A stretch of DNA of 64,000 bases from Halobacillus faecis (GCF_007991335.1 NZ_BJYD01000006.1:62001-126000); one strand, 5' to 3'. Counted from the stretch's first letter, positions 43,475-52,514 are shown. Notes: generated by a model from the letters alone, not told the origin. A program made the numbers and translations.

Positions 43475-43855
43475 CGTTCAACACCTTCTTCTATTCAATC
43501 TACAACCTAAGAGCTTCTTGAATATCATCCCCAAGTTCTTCAGGCTGTTAAACTACTAATTTTATCTTCATTCATTCTTGAAGTCTATCCCTGCGCAAAA
43601 AAATCTCTGTCCGGTTCGGAGCAAAGAGATTCTCTCTTCAACCATAAAGAAGCGCCAATCGTCACGATTGGCGCTTCTTGTTCCATACTTTTCTTCTATT
43701 CTGAGGGATGACTCCCCTCTCTGTATCCTTATCTACTTTACCATTGATCATACGCATCATTGGTTATCGAGGACAAGAAGTACAAACATCCATGATCGAT
43801 TTACCTGCGCTCCGAGGAAAGAAAACGTTTGAATCTTGGAATACTACGATCATCC
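43475..43855. other. gene-free stretch with two hairpins
   Basis: Between two minus-strand genes. A hairpin at 43606-43632 (AATCTCT / AGAGATT) and a terminator at 43647-43680 are visible. The plus-strand open frame at 43708-43890 has protein-like composition but no ribosome site, and it overlaps the lipase gene end; it is not called. Confidence 0.5.
43647..43680. terminator. strong hairpin/terminator
   Basis: Perfect stem AAGAAGCGCCAATCG / CGATTGGCGCTTCTT with a 3-base loop. Confidence 0.85.
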
Positions 43856-44800
43856 CTATCGTCCAATCTTGGGACGAAGGATGTCCTTAGATTTGTAGAG
43901 GACTTCAATATGTGTCCCCTCAACCGTATAATGATCCCCATCGAGCAAGAACACACTTTCTTGAATAGCATCCCCGTCTCCCTCATTCGTATAGGCAGCA
44001 GCGGTGACCTCGCCATCCACCCACGCTCCCGTTCCTGTATAGGGGACAACTTCCAAGTATTTGATCGATTCTTCCCCCGTCCCTGCGATGACTGTCACAT
44101 CGATGTTCCGCTGATCAAGGATTGAGCGTTCAGCATTCAACGAATCGAGAAAAGCATTGGTCGTCTTCATATGAGTGTAAGGAAGAAGAGCCCGGTTGTT
44201 ACATTCCTTCATAATTAAATAATTCTGGTAATCGCTCCCCGGCACGATATCTAATAAGCCCGGAAAATGCCTATGGATCACGTCCATCTGGCTCCCCTTG
44301 TAATGATGTCTCAGATACTCCAAGTACCACCGCATGTAAAAGTGCACGAAGTTGATTTTACCCTTTTCTCCTGTGGGCAGTTCTCCTCCTGCCCAATAGC
44401 TATAGTTCGGCGCAGAGCCAGCATTAGGGGTACAAAGCTGGATCAGCTGATCGACATCATTCTGGTATTCGTCCCCTTGCACATACGCTCTCGCGACTAA
44501 ACCTCCCATGCTGTGACTGATGAGGTTCACACGTTCCGCTCCTGTCTGCCGTTTAGCCATAGTCACCGTTTTTGCCAAGTAATGGCTCGCGGAATGTTCG
44601 ATCTTCTGACTCCAGTCATAAAAGCAGATGAACAGGTTTTCACCCCTACGGTACCCCATCGTTTCCAACATAAGAACAAACGGTTCATAGACCATCCCGG
44701 CAAGACCAAAACTCCATCCGCCTGTTCCAGGAATGATCTCATTACTCATTGATCCAAATAACCCCGGGATTACAATTAAGGGAGTGTGATCTGTCCTCAT
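43856..44800 (-). CDS. LCAT-like lipase/esterase (alpha/beta hydrolase)
   Basis: A 314-residue alpha/beta hydrolase. IVIPGLFGSMSNEI carries the oxyanion loop, NLISHSMGGLVARAY the GxSxG nucleophile Ser, and the C-terminal part GDGDAIQESVFLLDGDHYTV followed by THIEVLY fits the catalytic acid and His. The pattern matches the LCAT/DUF676-like lipase group. No signal peptide, so it acts in the cytoplasm. AGGAGGAG precedes the ATG at 44800. Confidence 0.87.
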   Translation of the reverse strand: MRTDHTPLIVIPGLFGSMSNEIIPGTGGWSFGLAGMVYEPFVLMLETMGYRRGENLFICFYDWSQKIEHSASHYLAKTVTMAKRQTGAERVNLISHSMGGLVARAYVQGDEYQNDVDQLIQLCTPNAGSAPNYSYWAGGELPTGEKGKINFVHFYMRWYLEYLRHHYKGSQMDVIHRHFPGLLDIVPGSDYQNYLIMKECNNRALLPYTHMKTTNAFLDSLNAERSILDQRNIDVTVIAGTGEESIKYLEVVPYTGTGAWVDGEVTAAAYTNEGDGDAIQESVFLLDGDHYTVEGTHIEVLYKSKDILRPKIGR

Positions 44801-44938
44801 TGTTTCTCCTCCTATCCATCACTTTTTAAACTATATGAAAAGCAGAAGGGAAACATTTTTACAAAGCTGGTCATCAGGCTCACTAGATTATACTCGCATG
44901 ATCTATTTACTTAGCCACTTACATGTCCATGAAAAGAT

Positions 44939-45595
44939 TCAATGATGAGGGGATGATGGAACTTTACTCTTCAATTCCTCGACTTCCGTACGAAGCCGCT
45001 CCAATTCTCCAAGTAATTCCATCACCATGTCATCGCTCTTACATAATTCGTTCCCTAGAGCGGTGATCGTCTCCTCTTCCCATGCAAAAGGATCTCCTTG
45101 TTCAGGTGTGATTGGAATATCTTCATAAATGAGCCCTTCCTCTTCTGTCGGTGTAAAGAAGATCGCAACTTCACACATCCCATCCCCGGCCGAAATCCGC
45201 TTACGTAAGTTCACTTTTCCGTACCCCATTCTTCTGGATGCGATCCCACCAAAAACACTGGACGTCATCATACATAAATGAGGAGCATCGTGCACAGCCC
45301 CCCCAAAGGGACAGGCGGATGCTTTTACAATGACATGATCTTCATAGACTTCAGAGATCTCAAAATGGCCACCGATTGAATTTTTCAAGTCGACGATTAC
45401 ATGGGCATATTGATCCGGTGTCCACGCTTGTCCTTTCTCATCGTAAAAGGTTTCAAACCATTCCCCCGTTTTGATTCCTAATTGGCGGATATATTCCTCA
45501 GCTTTAGATCCAACCGTACGGCTGTGCAGGTAAGCGTATTGTGCAATGAGTTTCGACAAGAATATCGTCCCTGAAAGTTTCATCGGCTTCTTCAT
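44939..45595 (-). CDS. MetOD1 (methanogen output domain 1)-like protein with coiled-coil tail
   Basis: A 218-residue soluble protein. The domain of about 150 residues has VKASACPFGGAVHDAPHLC and then VNLRKRISAGDGMCEVAIFF; the Cys residues in CPFG, LC and MC are a likely metal- or redox-binding set. This is the pattern of MetOD1, usually an output domain in sensor proteins. A C-terminal coiled coil (LLGELERLRTEVEELKSKV) follows. The domain stands alone here. GAGAGGAG precedes the ATG at 45595. Confidence 0.8.
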   Translation of the reverse strand: MKKPMKLSGTIFLSKLIAQYAYLHSRTVGSKAEEYIRQLGIKTGEWFETFYDEKGQAWTPDQYAHVIVDLKNSIGGHFEISEVYEDHVIVKASACPFGGAVHDAPHLCMMTSSVFGGIASRRMGYGKVNLRKRISAGDGMCEVAIFFTPTEEEGLIYEDIPITPEQGDPFAWEEETITALGNELCKSDDMVMELLGELERLRTEVEELKSKVPSSPHH

Positions 45596-45707
45596 TGCAA
45601 TCTCCTCTCTCCTATTTTCTTTATTTTTATTATAGATGATAGAGGAGGGGGTTCCTAATAAAAAAAAACGACAGATTTCTCATATGTAGTTGGTATCGGC
45701 CCATCAC

Positions 45708-45747
45708 AAAAAAGCCGCTCCATGTTTACCCTACACGAAACGGCCTG
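45708..45747 (-). terminator. terminator of the Gfo/Idh gene
   Basis: Minus-strand stem GCCGTTTC / GGAGCGGC (two G-T pairs) followed by TTTTTT. Confidence 0.7.
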
Positions 45748-45751
45748 TTGA

Positions 45752-46738
45752 TTATTTGGTTGTTTCATAATACTCACGCACGAGCGCTTCCATGACCTCA
45801 TTCGTCCTGAGAGCAGTCTTACCTGTGCTTGGACACATCCCTTCCCCCAGCAATTCATGGACGATTGTCTGGATGTGATGATATTGAATATGTTCAGGGT
45901 GCTCCACATCGTAGGATCCTTCACCAGATTCCGATGAGAGTAGAATCGGCTTGTCATCAAACGTAGAAAATTGAATTTCTCCTTTCGTCCCGACGATGCG
46001 GTTATCGTCCTCTTTTTTATAGGAAGAGAAATTCCATACTCCTGTGCCGACAGCGCCGCTTTCAAATCTCCATACTCCACTTACGGTGTCCTCCGCAGGA
46101 TAGGAATCGGCCAGATTATAGGCAGAGCCTTTTACATCTTTCAACGGTCCGAGTAAAAAATCAAATAGATCCAGCGTATGAGAGCCTACATCGTAGAATA
46201 ACCCGGCCCCGCTTGTTTCCGGGATCACTCGCCAAGGCCAATTCCCGTCCTCATCTTTTTGAACGATCGGTTGCGTCTGCTGAATTGATACAAACCGAAC
46301 CTCTCCAATGGAGCCGTTCTCAATCAACTCTTTTACTTTAAGAAATCTTGGAAGAGACCTTCGATAGTAAGCGACGAATAATGGGACCCCATACTTTTCG
46401 CAGGCGTGCACCATCTCCCTGCATTCTTCTGAATTATTCGCCATCGGTTTCTCCACGTACACCGGCTTCCCAGCTTCGGCTGCCATGAGTGTATATTTTT
46501 TGTGGGTGGAAGGAGGTGTGGCAATATAGATCGCGTCCACTTCGTCATCTTCAATTAACGCTTCCGCCTGATCATACCATTTAGGGACACCGTGGCGTTC
46601 GGCATAGTCTTTCGCCTTTTCCCCATTCCTTCTCATCACAGCTTCAAGGCTGCTGTGATCGACTTTCTGAAAAGCGGGTCCACTTTTAACTTCTGTAACA
46701 TTTCCGCAGCCGATGATTCCCCATCGTATGTGGTTCAT
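45752..46738 (-). CDS. Gfo/Idh/MocA family oxidoreductase
   Basis: A 328-residue NAD(P)-dependent sugar-type dehydrogenase. The Rossmann motif is WGIIGCGNVTEVKSGPAFQ, the signature YVEKPMANNSEE carries the catalytic Lys, and AGLFYDVGSHTLDLFDFLLG is the substrate-binding strand. Substrate unknown. It is separated from the downstream mannitol PTS locus by its own 5' region with three CCCTTTA-type motifs (46755-46801) and is not in the PTS transcript. AAGGAGG precedes the ATG at 46738. Confidence 0.93.
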   Translation of the reverse strand: MNHIRWGIIGCGNVTEVKSGPAFQKVDHSSLEAVMRRNGEKAKDYAERHGVPKWYDQAEALIEDDEVDAIYIATPPSTHKKYTLMAAEAGKPVYVEKPMANNSEECREMVHACEKYGVPLFVAYYRRSLPRFLKVKELIENGSIGEVRFVSIQQTQPIVQKDEDGNWPWRVIPETSGAGLFYDVGSHTLDLFDFLLGPLKDVKGSAYNLADSYPAEDTVSGVWRFESGAVGTGVWNFSSYKKEDDNRIVGTKGEIQFSTFDDKPILLSSESGEGSYDVEHPEHIQYHHIQTIVHELLGEGMCPSTGKTALRTNEVMEALVREYYETTK

Positions 46739-46853
46739 CTCATTTCCTCCTTTTCCCTTTAAGGGTTTTACTATCTAAAGGGCGATACCCCCCTAAAGGG
46801 GAGACTGACACTAAATAACTCAAAGATCAATATACCAGGGGACTAACAACCAA

Positions 46854-46887
46854 AAAAGAAGGTTCACGAATGAACCTTCTTTTCGAG
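46854..46887 (-). terminator. terminator of the mannitol PTS operon
   Basis: Stem AAAAGAAGGTTCA / TGAACCTTCTTTT with a CGAA loop; a terminator 16 bp beyond the mtlA stop codon. Confidence 0.93.
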
Positions 46888-46902
46888 ACTGCCTATACAC
46901 AA

Positions 46903-48351
46903 TCACTTCCCGCTCTCCAACCTGTCGAGCAATTCTTCCAGGTTTGGATCACTGATATAGTTTTCAATCGTAATAATCTCTTTATCCTGGTGCGCGTGTT
47001 TCGCCCGGTCATAGAGATCTTTATGAACGACGATAATGTTCGAATCTTGTGGGGCATCTTCAATTCTGTAGTGTTTGACTTCCATTCCTTCGATTCCTCT
47101 TTTTTGCAATTTCTTCCTGAAGGTCGTGGCACCCAGGGCACTACTTCCTGCACCTGCGTCACACGCGAAGGAAATTTTATCAATCTTTTCTTCCTTTTTA
47201 CTGCTGCTTGCCACTTGTTTTCCTTGCTGCTTCATCGCTTTCGATTTTTCGATGGAATCAGAAAGTTCATCTTCTTCCTCATCTTTATTCTTCTCCATTT
47301 TCAAAATCAGTGATGTGATCAAGAAAGTCACAGCCGCAGCAGCGAGAACGCCGGCGATGATGCCAATAAAGCTTCCTTTAGGAGTGAGTCCCAGGTAAGC
47401 AAAGATTGAGCCTGGGCTTGGTCCTGCAACGAGCCCTGCATCAAAGACGCTGAACACGGCGATCCCTGTCGCACCCCCGGCGATCATACCGATGATTGTA
47501 AGGGGTTTCATTAATACGTAAGGGAAGTATAGTTCATGGATACCGCCGAAGAAATGGATAATGATTGCACCTGGTGCGGTCCGTCGAGCCGTCTTTTTAC
47601 CGAAGAAAGTAAACGCCAGCAGCAAGCCAAGGCCTGGTCCTGGGTTGGATGCGACAGTAAAGTAAATGGACTTGCCTGCTTCAGCTGCCGCCTGCATGCC
47701 GAGCGGGTAATAAATCCCTTGGTCGATCACGTTATTCAGGAACAATACTTTTGCCGGTTCGTTAATCACAGAAAGCAAAGGCAGTAGCCCTGTAGCCACC
47801 AAAGCTTCAATGGCTGAAGTAACAAAGTTGTTCGCCGATTCGATCACTGGACCGATAAACAGGAACGATACGATCATTAACAAGAATCCTAGAATACCAA
47901 GGGAGAAGTTGTTCACAATCATCTCAAACCCGGCAGGAATTCTGTTTTCAACGGCACGGTCAAATTTCTTTATGATCAAGCCGCCTAATGGACCGATCAC
48001 CATCGCGCCTAAGAACATAGGAATATCGGATCCGACGATCAAACCAATAGCCCCGATCGCCCCCATGACAGCTCCTCGTTGGCCCCCGACCATACGTCCG
48101 CCGGTTATGGCGAGAAGCAATGGAAGTAAGAAGGTAATGGCTGGACCGACAATTTGCGCCAGCTGCTCATTAGGGATCCATCCTGTCGGAATAAACAAAG
48201 CGGTCAACAGACCCCAGGCGATAAATGCGCCGATGTTCGGCAAAACCATATTGGTTAAAAAGCCGCCGAAAGCTTGGACTCTGGCCCTTGCCGAAGGACG
48301 TTTCATGTCTACTACATTGCTCTCTGTTGTTGCCTTAGCTGGACTTGCCAT
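46903..48351 (-). CDS. mtlA: mannitol-type PTS transporter EIICB
   Basis: A 482-residue hexitol phosphotransferase permease. The EIIC domain (about residues 20-350) has AFGGFLTNMVLPNIGAFIAW and GGIHELYFPYVLMKPL; the C-terminal EIIB domain starts near 385, with the phosphorylated Cys in FACDAGAGSSALGA. EIIA is separate. AAAGGG is nine bases before the ATG at 48351; the ATG at 48360 abuts that site. Third gene of mtlD-mtlF-mtlA, an order unlike the usual mtlA-first operons. Confidence 0.93.
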   Translation of the reverse strand: MASPAKATTESNVVDMKRPSARARVQAFGGFLTNMVLPNIGAFIAWGLLTALFIPTGWIPNEQLAQIVGPAITFLLPLLLAITGGRMVGGQRGAVMGAIGAIGLIVGSDIPMFLGAMVIGPLGGLIIKKFDRAVENRIPAGFEMIVNNFSLGILGFLLMIVSFLFIGPVIESANNFVTSAIEALVATGLLPLLSVINEPAKVLFLNNVIDQGIYYPLGMQAAAEAGKSIYFTVASNPGPGLGLLLAFTFFGKKTARRTAPGAIIIHFFGGIHELYFPYVLMKPLTIIGMIAGGATGIAVFSVFDAGLVAGPSPGSIFAYLGLTPKGSFIGIIAGVLAAAAVTFLITSLILKMEKNKDEEEDELSDSIEKSKAMKQQGKQVASSSKKEEKIDKISFACDAGAGSSALGATTFRKKLQKRGIEGMEVKHYRIEDAPQDSNIIVVHKDLYDRAKHAHQDKEIITIENYISDPNLEELLDRLESGK

Positions 48352-48413
48352 CTTTCTCATCCCTTTCAAATGTTAATTATGAAAAATCATCGATTACGAT
48401 CAAGAGACTGGAC

Positions 48414-48854
48414 TTATTCTACCGTTTGAAGCAGATCCAGGATTTCCTGTTCACTGTTCGATTGTTCCAGTTTTTCTCTAACCTCATCTTCGATCAGCAA
48501 GGAAGATAAATCAGAAATCAAGTCTAAGTGGCCGGAGGTATCTTCAGCAGCTAGTGTGAACAGAAGATTGACCTTTTTGTTTTCAGGAAACGGTACAGCC
48601 TCTTCCAACTTCAGAAGCGCAATCCCTGTTTTTTTGACAACGCCATCTTCATTTTTGGCATGAGGCATAGCGATTCCTGGAACGATGACGATATACGGTC
48701 CATTTTCGTGAACGTTTTGAATCATATCCTCGACATATTTAGGAGTGATCGATCCATCATCCAGCAAAGGAGCTGCTGATTCTTTGATCGCTTCCTCCCA
48801 TGTACTTACAGAATTCAAGAAATGAATATTTCCTTTTAATTGTTGGCTTAGCAT
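48414..48854 (-). CDS. mtlF: mannitol-type PTS EIIA
   Basis: A 146-residue EIIA of the Fru/Mtl family. The phosphorylated His65 is in GIAMPHAKNEDGV. It passes phosphate from HPr to the EIIB domain of the next gene. GGGTG precedes the ATG at 48854. It lies 20 bp after mtlD and 63 bp before mtlA, so the three are one transcript. Confidence 0.94.
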   Translation of the reverse strand: MLSQQLKGNIHFLNSVSTWEEAIKESAAPLLDDGSITPKYVEDMIQNVHENGPYIVIVPGIAMPHAKNEDGVVKKTGIALLKLEEAVPFPENKKVNLLFTLAAEDTSGHLDLISDLSSLLIEDEVREKLEQSNSEQEILDLLQTVE

Positions 48855-48874
48855 ATTGTCAGCACCCTTTCCAT

Positions 48875-50038
48875 TCAGCTTTTTAGCGGTTGTTCTTGTT
48901 TCAATTGCATATAATGATTCTTGATTTTCGATACAATGGTATCATCATTCCATTCAGTGAAATGAGCGATGGCCGCTTCGACTCCTTGATCTTCCCTATA
49001 ATTTTGAAGCGTCACGGATTCCTCATCTTCAGGGTTATCAAATAAAAGCGCGGCCGCGATCGCAGTGGTCAGGTTTTCAATCGGCAGGCCTAAATCATTA
49101 AGAACTTTGGCTGGTTTGACTAACCGTTCCTCTGACCCGAGCTTCCGGATCGGTGCTCTTCCCACACGGAAAACATCGTCGCTGATGTTCTCATTTTTAA
49201 AGCGATTGATGGTTTGTTCCATAAACGCTTCCAACCCCTCTTCGTCCATATCATGGATGTGGGTGAAATAGCGGGCAGACTCATGAAGGGCTCCTCTTAA
49301 GAACTCTTCCAGCTTGGCATCCTTTAATGCCCGTTGAATGGTTGGATAACCTTTCAAATACCCCATGTACGCTGTGGCCGCGTGCCCCATGTTCACCATG
49401 TACAACTTGCGCTCAATATGGGGTTTTAACGTGTCCACGTAGACGGCATTTTTCACTGGAGGTAGATCTTTATTCACCATCTCAGAACGGTTGATGATCC
49501 ATTCATAATAAGGTTCAACAAGGGCGACCTCCTCTTCCCTCCGTTTTTCAGATAGCGAAAGACGGTCAATCGCGGAGTTCGGAAAACCAACGCAAGATAG
49601 GATTTCATCCATTTGTTGTTCAGAAACTATTTTTTTCACTTCTTCTTTCAGTTGAGAAGAAGCATTGATGGTATTTTCATTGGCCATCACATCAATGAGA
49701 GGTTTGCTCTGCTGCTTTCTTAACAAAAGTCCTCTAGATAAGATCGGAGCAATTCTTGAAAGATTCTGTGCTCCTACAGAAGTCGTAATGAGATCCGCTT
49801 CTAAAATAGCTTCGATGATTTCATTCTGAGCACTTGTATGCAGGGCTCTCACAGGAGAAACGGTCTCCTGTGTGTGGTTTTCATCCAATAACTCAATCAC
49901 ATACTGTTTGTTATCATTGATGCTTTCGACCAGCTGGTGGTCTGCATCCACAAAGCAGACTTCATATCCCGTCTTGTTCAGGAGATATCCGATTAAGCCT
50001 CGCCCGATATTCCCCGCTCCAAAATGTAGCGCTTTCAT
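48875..50038 (-). CDS. mtlD: mannitol-1-phosphate 5-dehydrogenase
   Basis: A 387-residue NAD-dependent polyol dehydrogenase converting mannitol 1-phosphate to fructose 6-phosphate. ALHFGAGNIGRGLIGYLL is the diagnostic N-terminal Rossmann motif; VDTLKPHIERKLYMVNMGHA carries the catalytic Lys-x4-Asn-x2-His. AAAGGAGGT precedes the ATG at 50038. A weak promoter (TAGACG-17-TATACT) lies 60-90 bp upstream. First gene of the mtl operon. Confidence 0.95.
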   Translation of the reverse strand: MKALHFGAGNIGRGLIGYLLNKTGYEVCFVDADHQLVESINDNKQYVIELLDENHTQETVSPVRALHTSAQNEIIEAILEADLITTSVGAQNLSRIAPILSRGLLLRKQQSKPLIDVMANENTINASSQLKEEVKKIVSEQQMDEILSCVGFPNSAIDRLSLSEKRREEEVALVEPYYEWIINRSEMVNKDLPPVKNAVYVDTLKPHIERKLYMVNMGHAATAYMGYLKGYPTIQRALKDAKLEEFLRGALHESARYFTHIHDMDEEGLEAFMEQTINRFKNENISDDVFRVGRAPIRKLGSEERLVKPAKVLNDLGLPIENLTTAIAAALLFDNPEDEESVTLQNYREDQGVEAAIAHFTEWNDDTIVSKIKNHYMQLKQEQPLKS

Positions 50039-50100
50039 TTGTGGACCTCCTTTACGTCAGGTTTTCTCCTTCGTCCATTCGTCAGCAAACCATAAAAACC

Positions 50101-50129
50101 AGTATAATAGGACAATGGATGAGCGTCTA
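50101..50129 (-). promoter_or_regulatory. candidate promoter of mtlDFA
   Basis: Minus strand -35 TAGACG (50124-50129), 17-bp spacer, -10 TATACT (50101-50106), 63 bp ahead of the mtlD start. The -35 is weak. Confidence 0.45.
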
Positions 50130-50285
50130 TAGAGAAAAAAGAAAAATACCCTTTTTGTATAAATTTACATATTTTCTCAACTGCTTCATGATTGATTGAG
50201 GACTCGCTTAAGGATTAGGATTCCATGGCCTCCCCCTCTGATCTTCTTTCCTCTATCAAAGGGGCTTGGAATTTCAATACGTCTA

Positions 50286-50846
50286 CTATTCTAAGTTCGC
50301 GTGGTATTCCCAAAGTGAATGCAGTTCGATGTTTTCTTTTTTGACGATCATTAACGCGATGGTATCCCCTAATAGAAGAAGACTTTGTTCAAATAGACTC
50401 TTCATTGGCTGATAGGATTGCACTTCTTCATCTGTTTCTGGATTCGAACTTATAGGGAGTCGAACGAACGCATCGGCGTATTGACTCATGGAACTATTCG
50501 GATTCGTCCCGATGTGGGCGACAGTTGCGTTCAGTTCTTTCGCTTTTTTTGCAATAATGAGAGGAAAAGCTGTTTCTCCGCTGCCAGATCCAACGATCAG
50601 CAGGTCCTTCTCCGTCATAGCCGGTTCTGTGATCTGACCTACCACGTAGGTTTGAACACCGAGATGGGCTAACCTTTTGGCGATGGATTTTAATGATAAA
50701 AGCACTCGTCCGACACCTACGAAGAATACTTTTTCTGCCTGGTTGATCTGCTCGATCAACTGTTCAATTTCCTGGCTGTCCACGTTGTTCAATGTGGATG
50801 TAATTTCATTGGTAATGACTCCTGCTGCTTCCTTATAGTTAACCAT
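50286..50846 (-). CDS. 6-phospho-3-hexuloisomerase-like SIS protein
   Basis: A 186-residue SIS-fold sugar-phosphate isomerase of the HxlB/PHI group. LIVGSGSGETAFPLI is the phosphate-binding SIS motif, and VFFVGVGRVLLSLKSIAKRL is the N-terminal signature. It would interconvert a 3-hexulose 6-phosphate and fructose 6-phosphate. The ATG at 50846 is nine bases after GAGGAGG; a TTG at 50855 abuts the site. It overlaps the preceding epimerase gene by 8 bp, showing tight coupling. Confidence 0.9.
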   Translation of the reverse strand: MVNYKEAAGVITNEITSTLNNVDSQEIEQLIEQINQAEKVFFVGVGRVLLSLKSIAKRLAHLGVQTYVVGQITEPAMTEKDLLIVGSGSGETAFPLIIAKKAKELNATVAHIGTNPNSSMSQYADAFVRLPISSNPETDEEVQSYQPMKSLFEQSLLLLGDTIALMIVKKENIELHSLWEYHANLE

Positions 50847-51549
50847 TGATTCCAACCTCCTCTTGTAATCCTTCTTGTATCAGTGATTCCATCAATTTTT
50901 TGTTATCTTTCAAGCTATTACTCTTTTCAAACAAACTTGTGCTTCCTGCAACTAGGATGTCCGCCCCTGCTCTGACCAGTGTCGGAATTGTATTCAAGGA
51001 CACGCGTCCGTCCACTTCAATCTTCGTATCCAAATCTTTGAAACGGATCAGCTTAGCCAAATCCTCTACTTTTTTCGTTGCATACGACACTTGCTTTTCA
51101 CCTTTATCTGTTGCAAATCCAGGGTTGATCAGCATCAACAGGACCGTGTCTACTTGCGGCAACACATAATCCAGGACCGATAATGGTGTGGCTGGGTTCA
51201 ATGCGATCCCCACTTTGGTGTCATGCTTTTTAATCAAATTGATGTAACGATCAAGGTGGAAGCTTGTCTCCACATGGAAGGTGATTTGTTCGACCCCGAT
51301 CCGCAGCATCTCTTGTATAAAGAATTCATTCGTGTTGGCCATTATATGAACATCGAATTTCATATCCGTTATTTTTCTTAATTGTTCAATGGTATTGATT
51401 CCTAAAGGCATGCTTGGGCTGAAGGTTCCGTCGATCATATCAATGTGTAACGTATCCAATCCTGCTTCTTCAATCTCTCTGACACTCTTCTCAAGATTGC
51501 AGAGATCCGCACACATGATGGACGGTGCAATCGTTATATTTCTTTGCAT
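50839..51549 (-). CDS. ribulose-phosphate/allulose-6-phosphate 3-epimerase family protein
   Basis: A 236-residue TIM barrel of the Rpe family. Motifs: TIAPSIMCADLCNLEKSV, HIDMIDGTFSPSMPLG (metal-binding His and Asp), FDVHIMANTNEF and IEVDGRVSLNT. It is closer in style to D-allulose-6-phosphate 3-epimerase AlsE than to housekeeping Rpe (no PGFGGQ; instead NPGFATDKGEKQV). AAGGAGG is seven bases before the ATG at 51549. First gene of the two-gene unit with the SIS isomerase. Confidence 0.87.
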   Translation of the reverse strand: MQRNITIAPSIMCADLCNLEKSVREIEEAGLDTLHIDMIDGTFSPSMPLGINTIEQLRKITDMKFDVHIMANTNEFFIQEMLRIGVEQITFHVETSFHLDRYINLIKKHDTKVGIALNPATPLSVLDYVLPQVDTVLLMLINPGFATDKGEKQVSYATKKVEDLAKLIRFKDLDTKIEVDGRVSLNTIPTLVRAGADILVAGSTSLFEKSNSLKDNKKLMESLIQEGLQEEVGING

Positions 51550-51569
51550 GTTTGTGCCTCCTTGTTTGT

Positions 51570-51629
51570 GTTTATGCGCCTTTGTCAAAATATTAAGGCA
51601 TAAACAAGAAAATGTAAAGCGTTTTCTTG
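51570..51629. promoter_or_regulatory. two abutting inverted repeats between the epimerase and deoR genes
   Basis: First dyad: GTTTATGC (51570-51577) and GCATAAAC (51598-51605). Second: CAAGAAAA (51605-51612) and TTTTCTTG (51622-51629), nine bases apart, containing a degenerate cre-like AAGCGTTTTC. They share base 51605. Candidate operators for the divergent DeoR regulator, with possible CcpA input. Confidence 0.55.
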
Positions 51630-51729
51630 CGTGTTTTTGCTTTTATTTGCATCTTAGTGCTGTTTTGAGATTTGTGAAAGCTGAGATCCGTGATATACTG
51701 GAAGAAATCATAGAAGGAGTCTTTCGTGT

Positions 51730-52482
51730 ATGCTTAAACAAGAACGCCAGCAAACCATTATTGATATAGTAAATGAAGAGCACAAAGTCATTGCCAGCGA
51801 CTTAAGCAGAAGGCTGTCTGTTTCAGAAGATACCATTAGAAGAGACTTGAAAGAATTGGACAGCCAGGGCGTGATCAAAAGAGTTCATAGTGGGGCATTA
51901 AGAAAAGGACCTCCCGTCCAGGACTTCTCAACTAGGCGGGAAATTTTCAATGAAACAAAATCAAATTTGGCGAACAAAGCCTTACATTATATTGAAGATG
52001 ACATGGTCCTGTTGATTGATGGCGGGACAACGAATTTACAACTGGTCCACCAGCTGCCTTTATCTTTAAAAGGGACCGTGATTACCAACAGCCCGCCGAT
52101 CGCGATGGCCCTATCCAATCACAACGAGATCGAGGTCATTATGATTGGAGGAACCTTATTTAAACAGTCGATGGTGAATTTAGGCATCGACACCTATGAA
52201 GCGCTGAGTACGATGAGAGCAGATCTATACATCATGGGCGTCTACAACATCGATCCTGAAATCGGAATCAGTATCCCCCGTTCATCTGAAGCACTGATTA
52301 AACGCAAAATGGCGTCTATCTCCACGGAAGTATTAGCCATGGTAACCAATGATAAGCTGGATACCGTTTCCAACCATATTGTTTGTCCGACCGACCATTT
52401 GACGTACTTAATCACAGAAAATGTGCATCCGGATATTAAACGTTTGTATGAAAAACAGGGCATTACGCTCATCGACAGCTAA
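51730..52482 (+). CDS. DeoR/GlpR family transcriptional regulator
   Basis: A 250-residue repressor. The N-terminal helix-turn-helix is VIASDLSRRLSVSEDTIRRD, followed by the DeoR signature LKELDSQGVIKRVHSGALRK; the C-terminal DeoRC sensor (LLIDGGTTNLQLVHQL, VTNDKLDT) binds a phosphorylated sugar. It is divergent from the epimerase/isomerase operon and probably controls it. AGAAGGAG precedes the ATG at 51730. Confidence 0.94.
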   Translation: MLKQERQQTIIDIVNEEHKVIASDLSRRLSVSEDTIRRDLKELDSQGVIKRVHSGALRKGPPVQDFSTRREIFNETKSNLANKALHYIEDDMVLLIDGGTTNLQLVHQLPLSLKGTVITNSPPIAMALSNHNEIEVIMIGGTLFKQSMVNLGIDTYEALSTMRADLYIMGVYNIDPEIGISIPRSSEALIKRKMASISTEVLAMVTNDKLDTVSNHIVCPTDHLTYLITENVHPDIKRLYEKQGITLIDS

Positions 52483-52514
52483 TAAAAGTCTTGAGGTCTA
52501 CAAAAATGAAACAC

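Noticed and set aside
43708-43890. Plus-strand frame with IIGYRGQEVQTSMIDLPAL
   Set aside because: Protein-like composition suggests a possible remnant, but no ribosome site, no recognised family, and it overlaps the lipase gene end.
45655-46080. 141-residue frame overlapping the Gfo/Idh gene
   Set aside because: Same-strand alternative frame of a clear gene.
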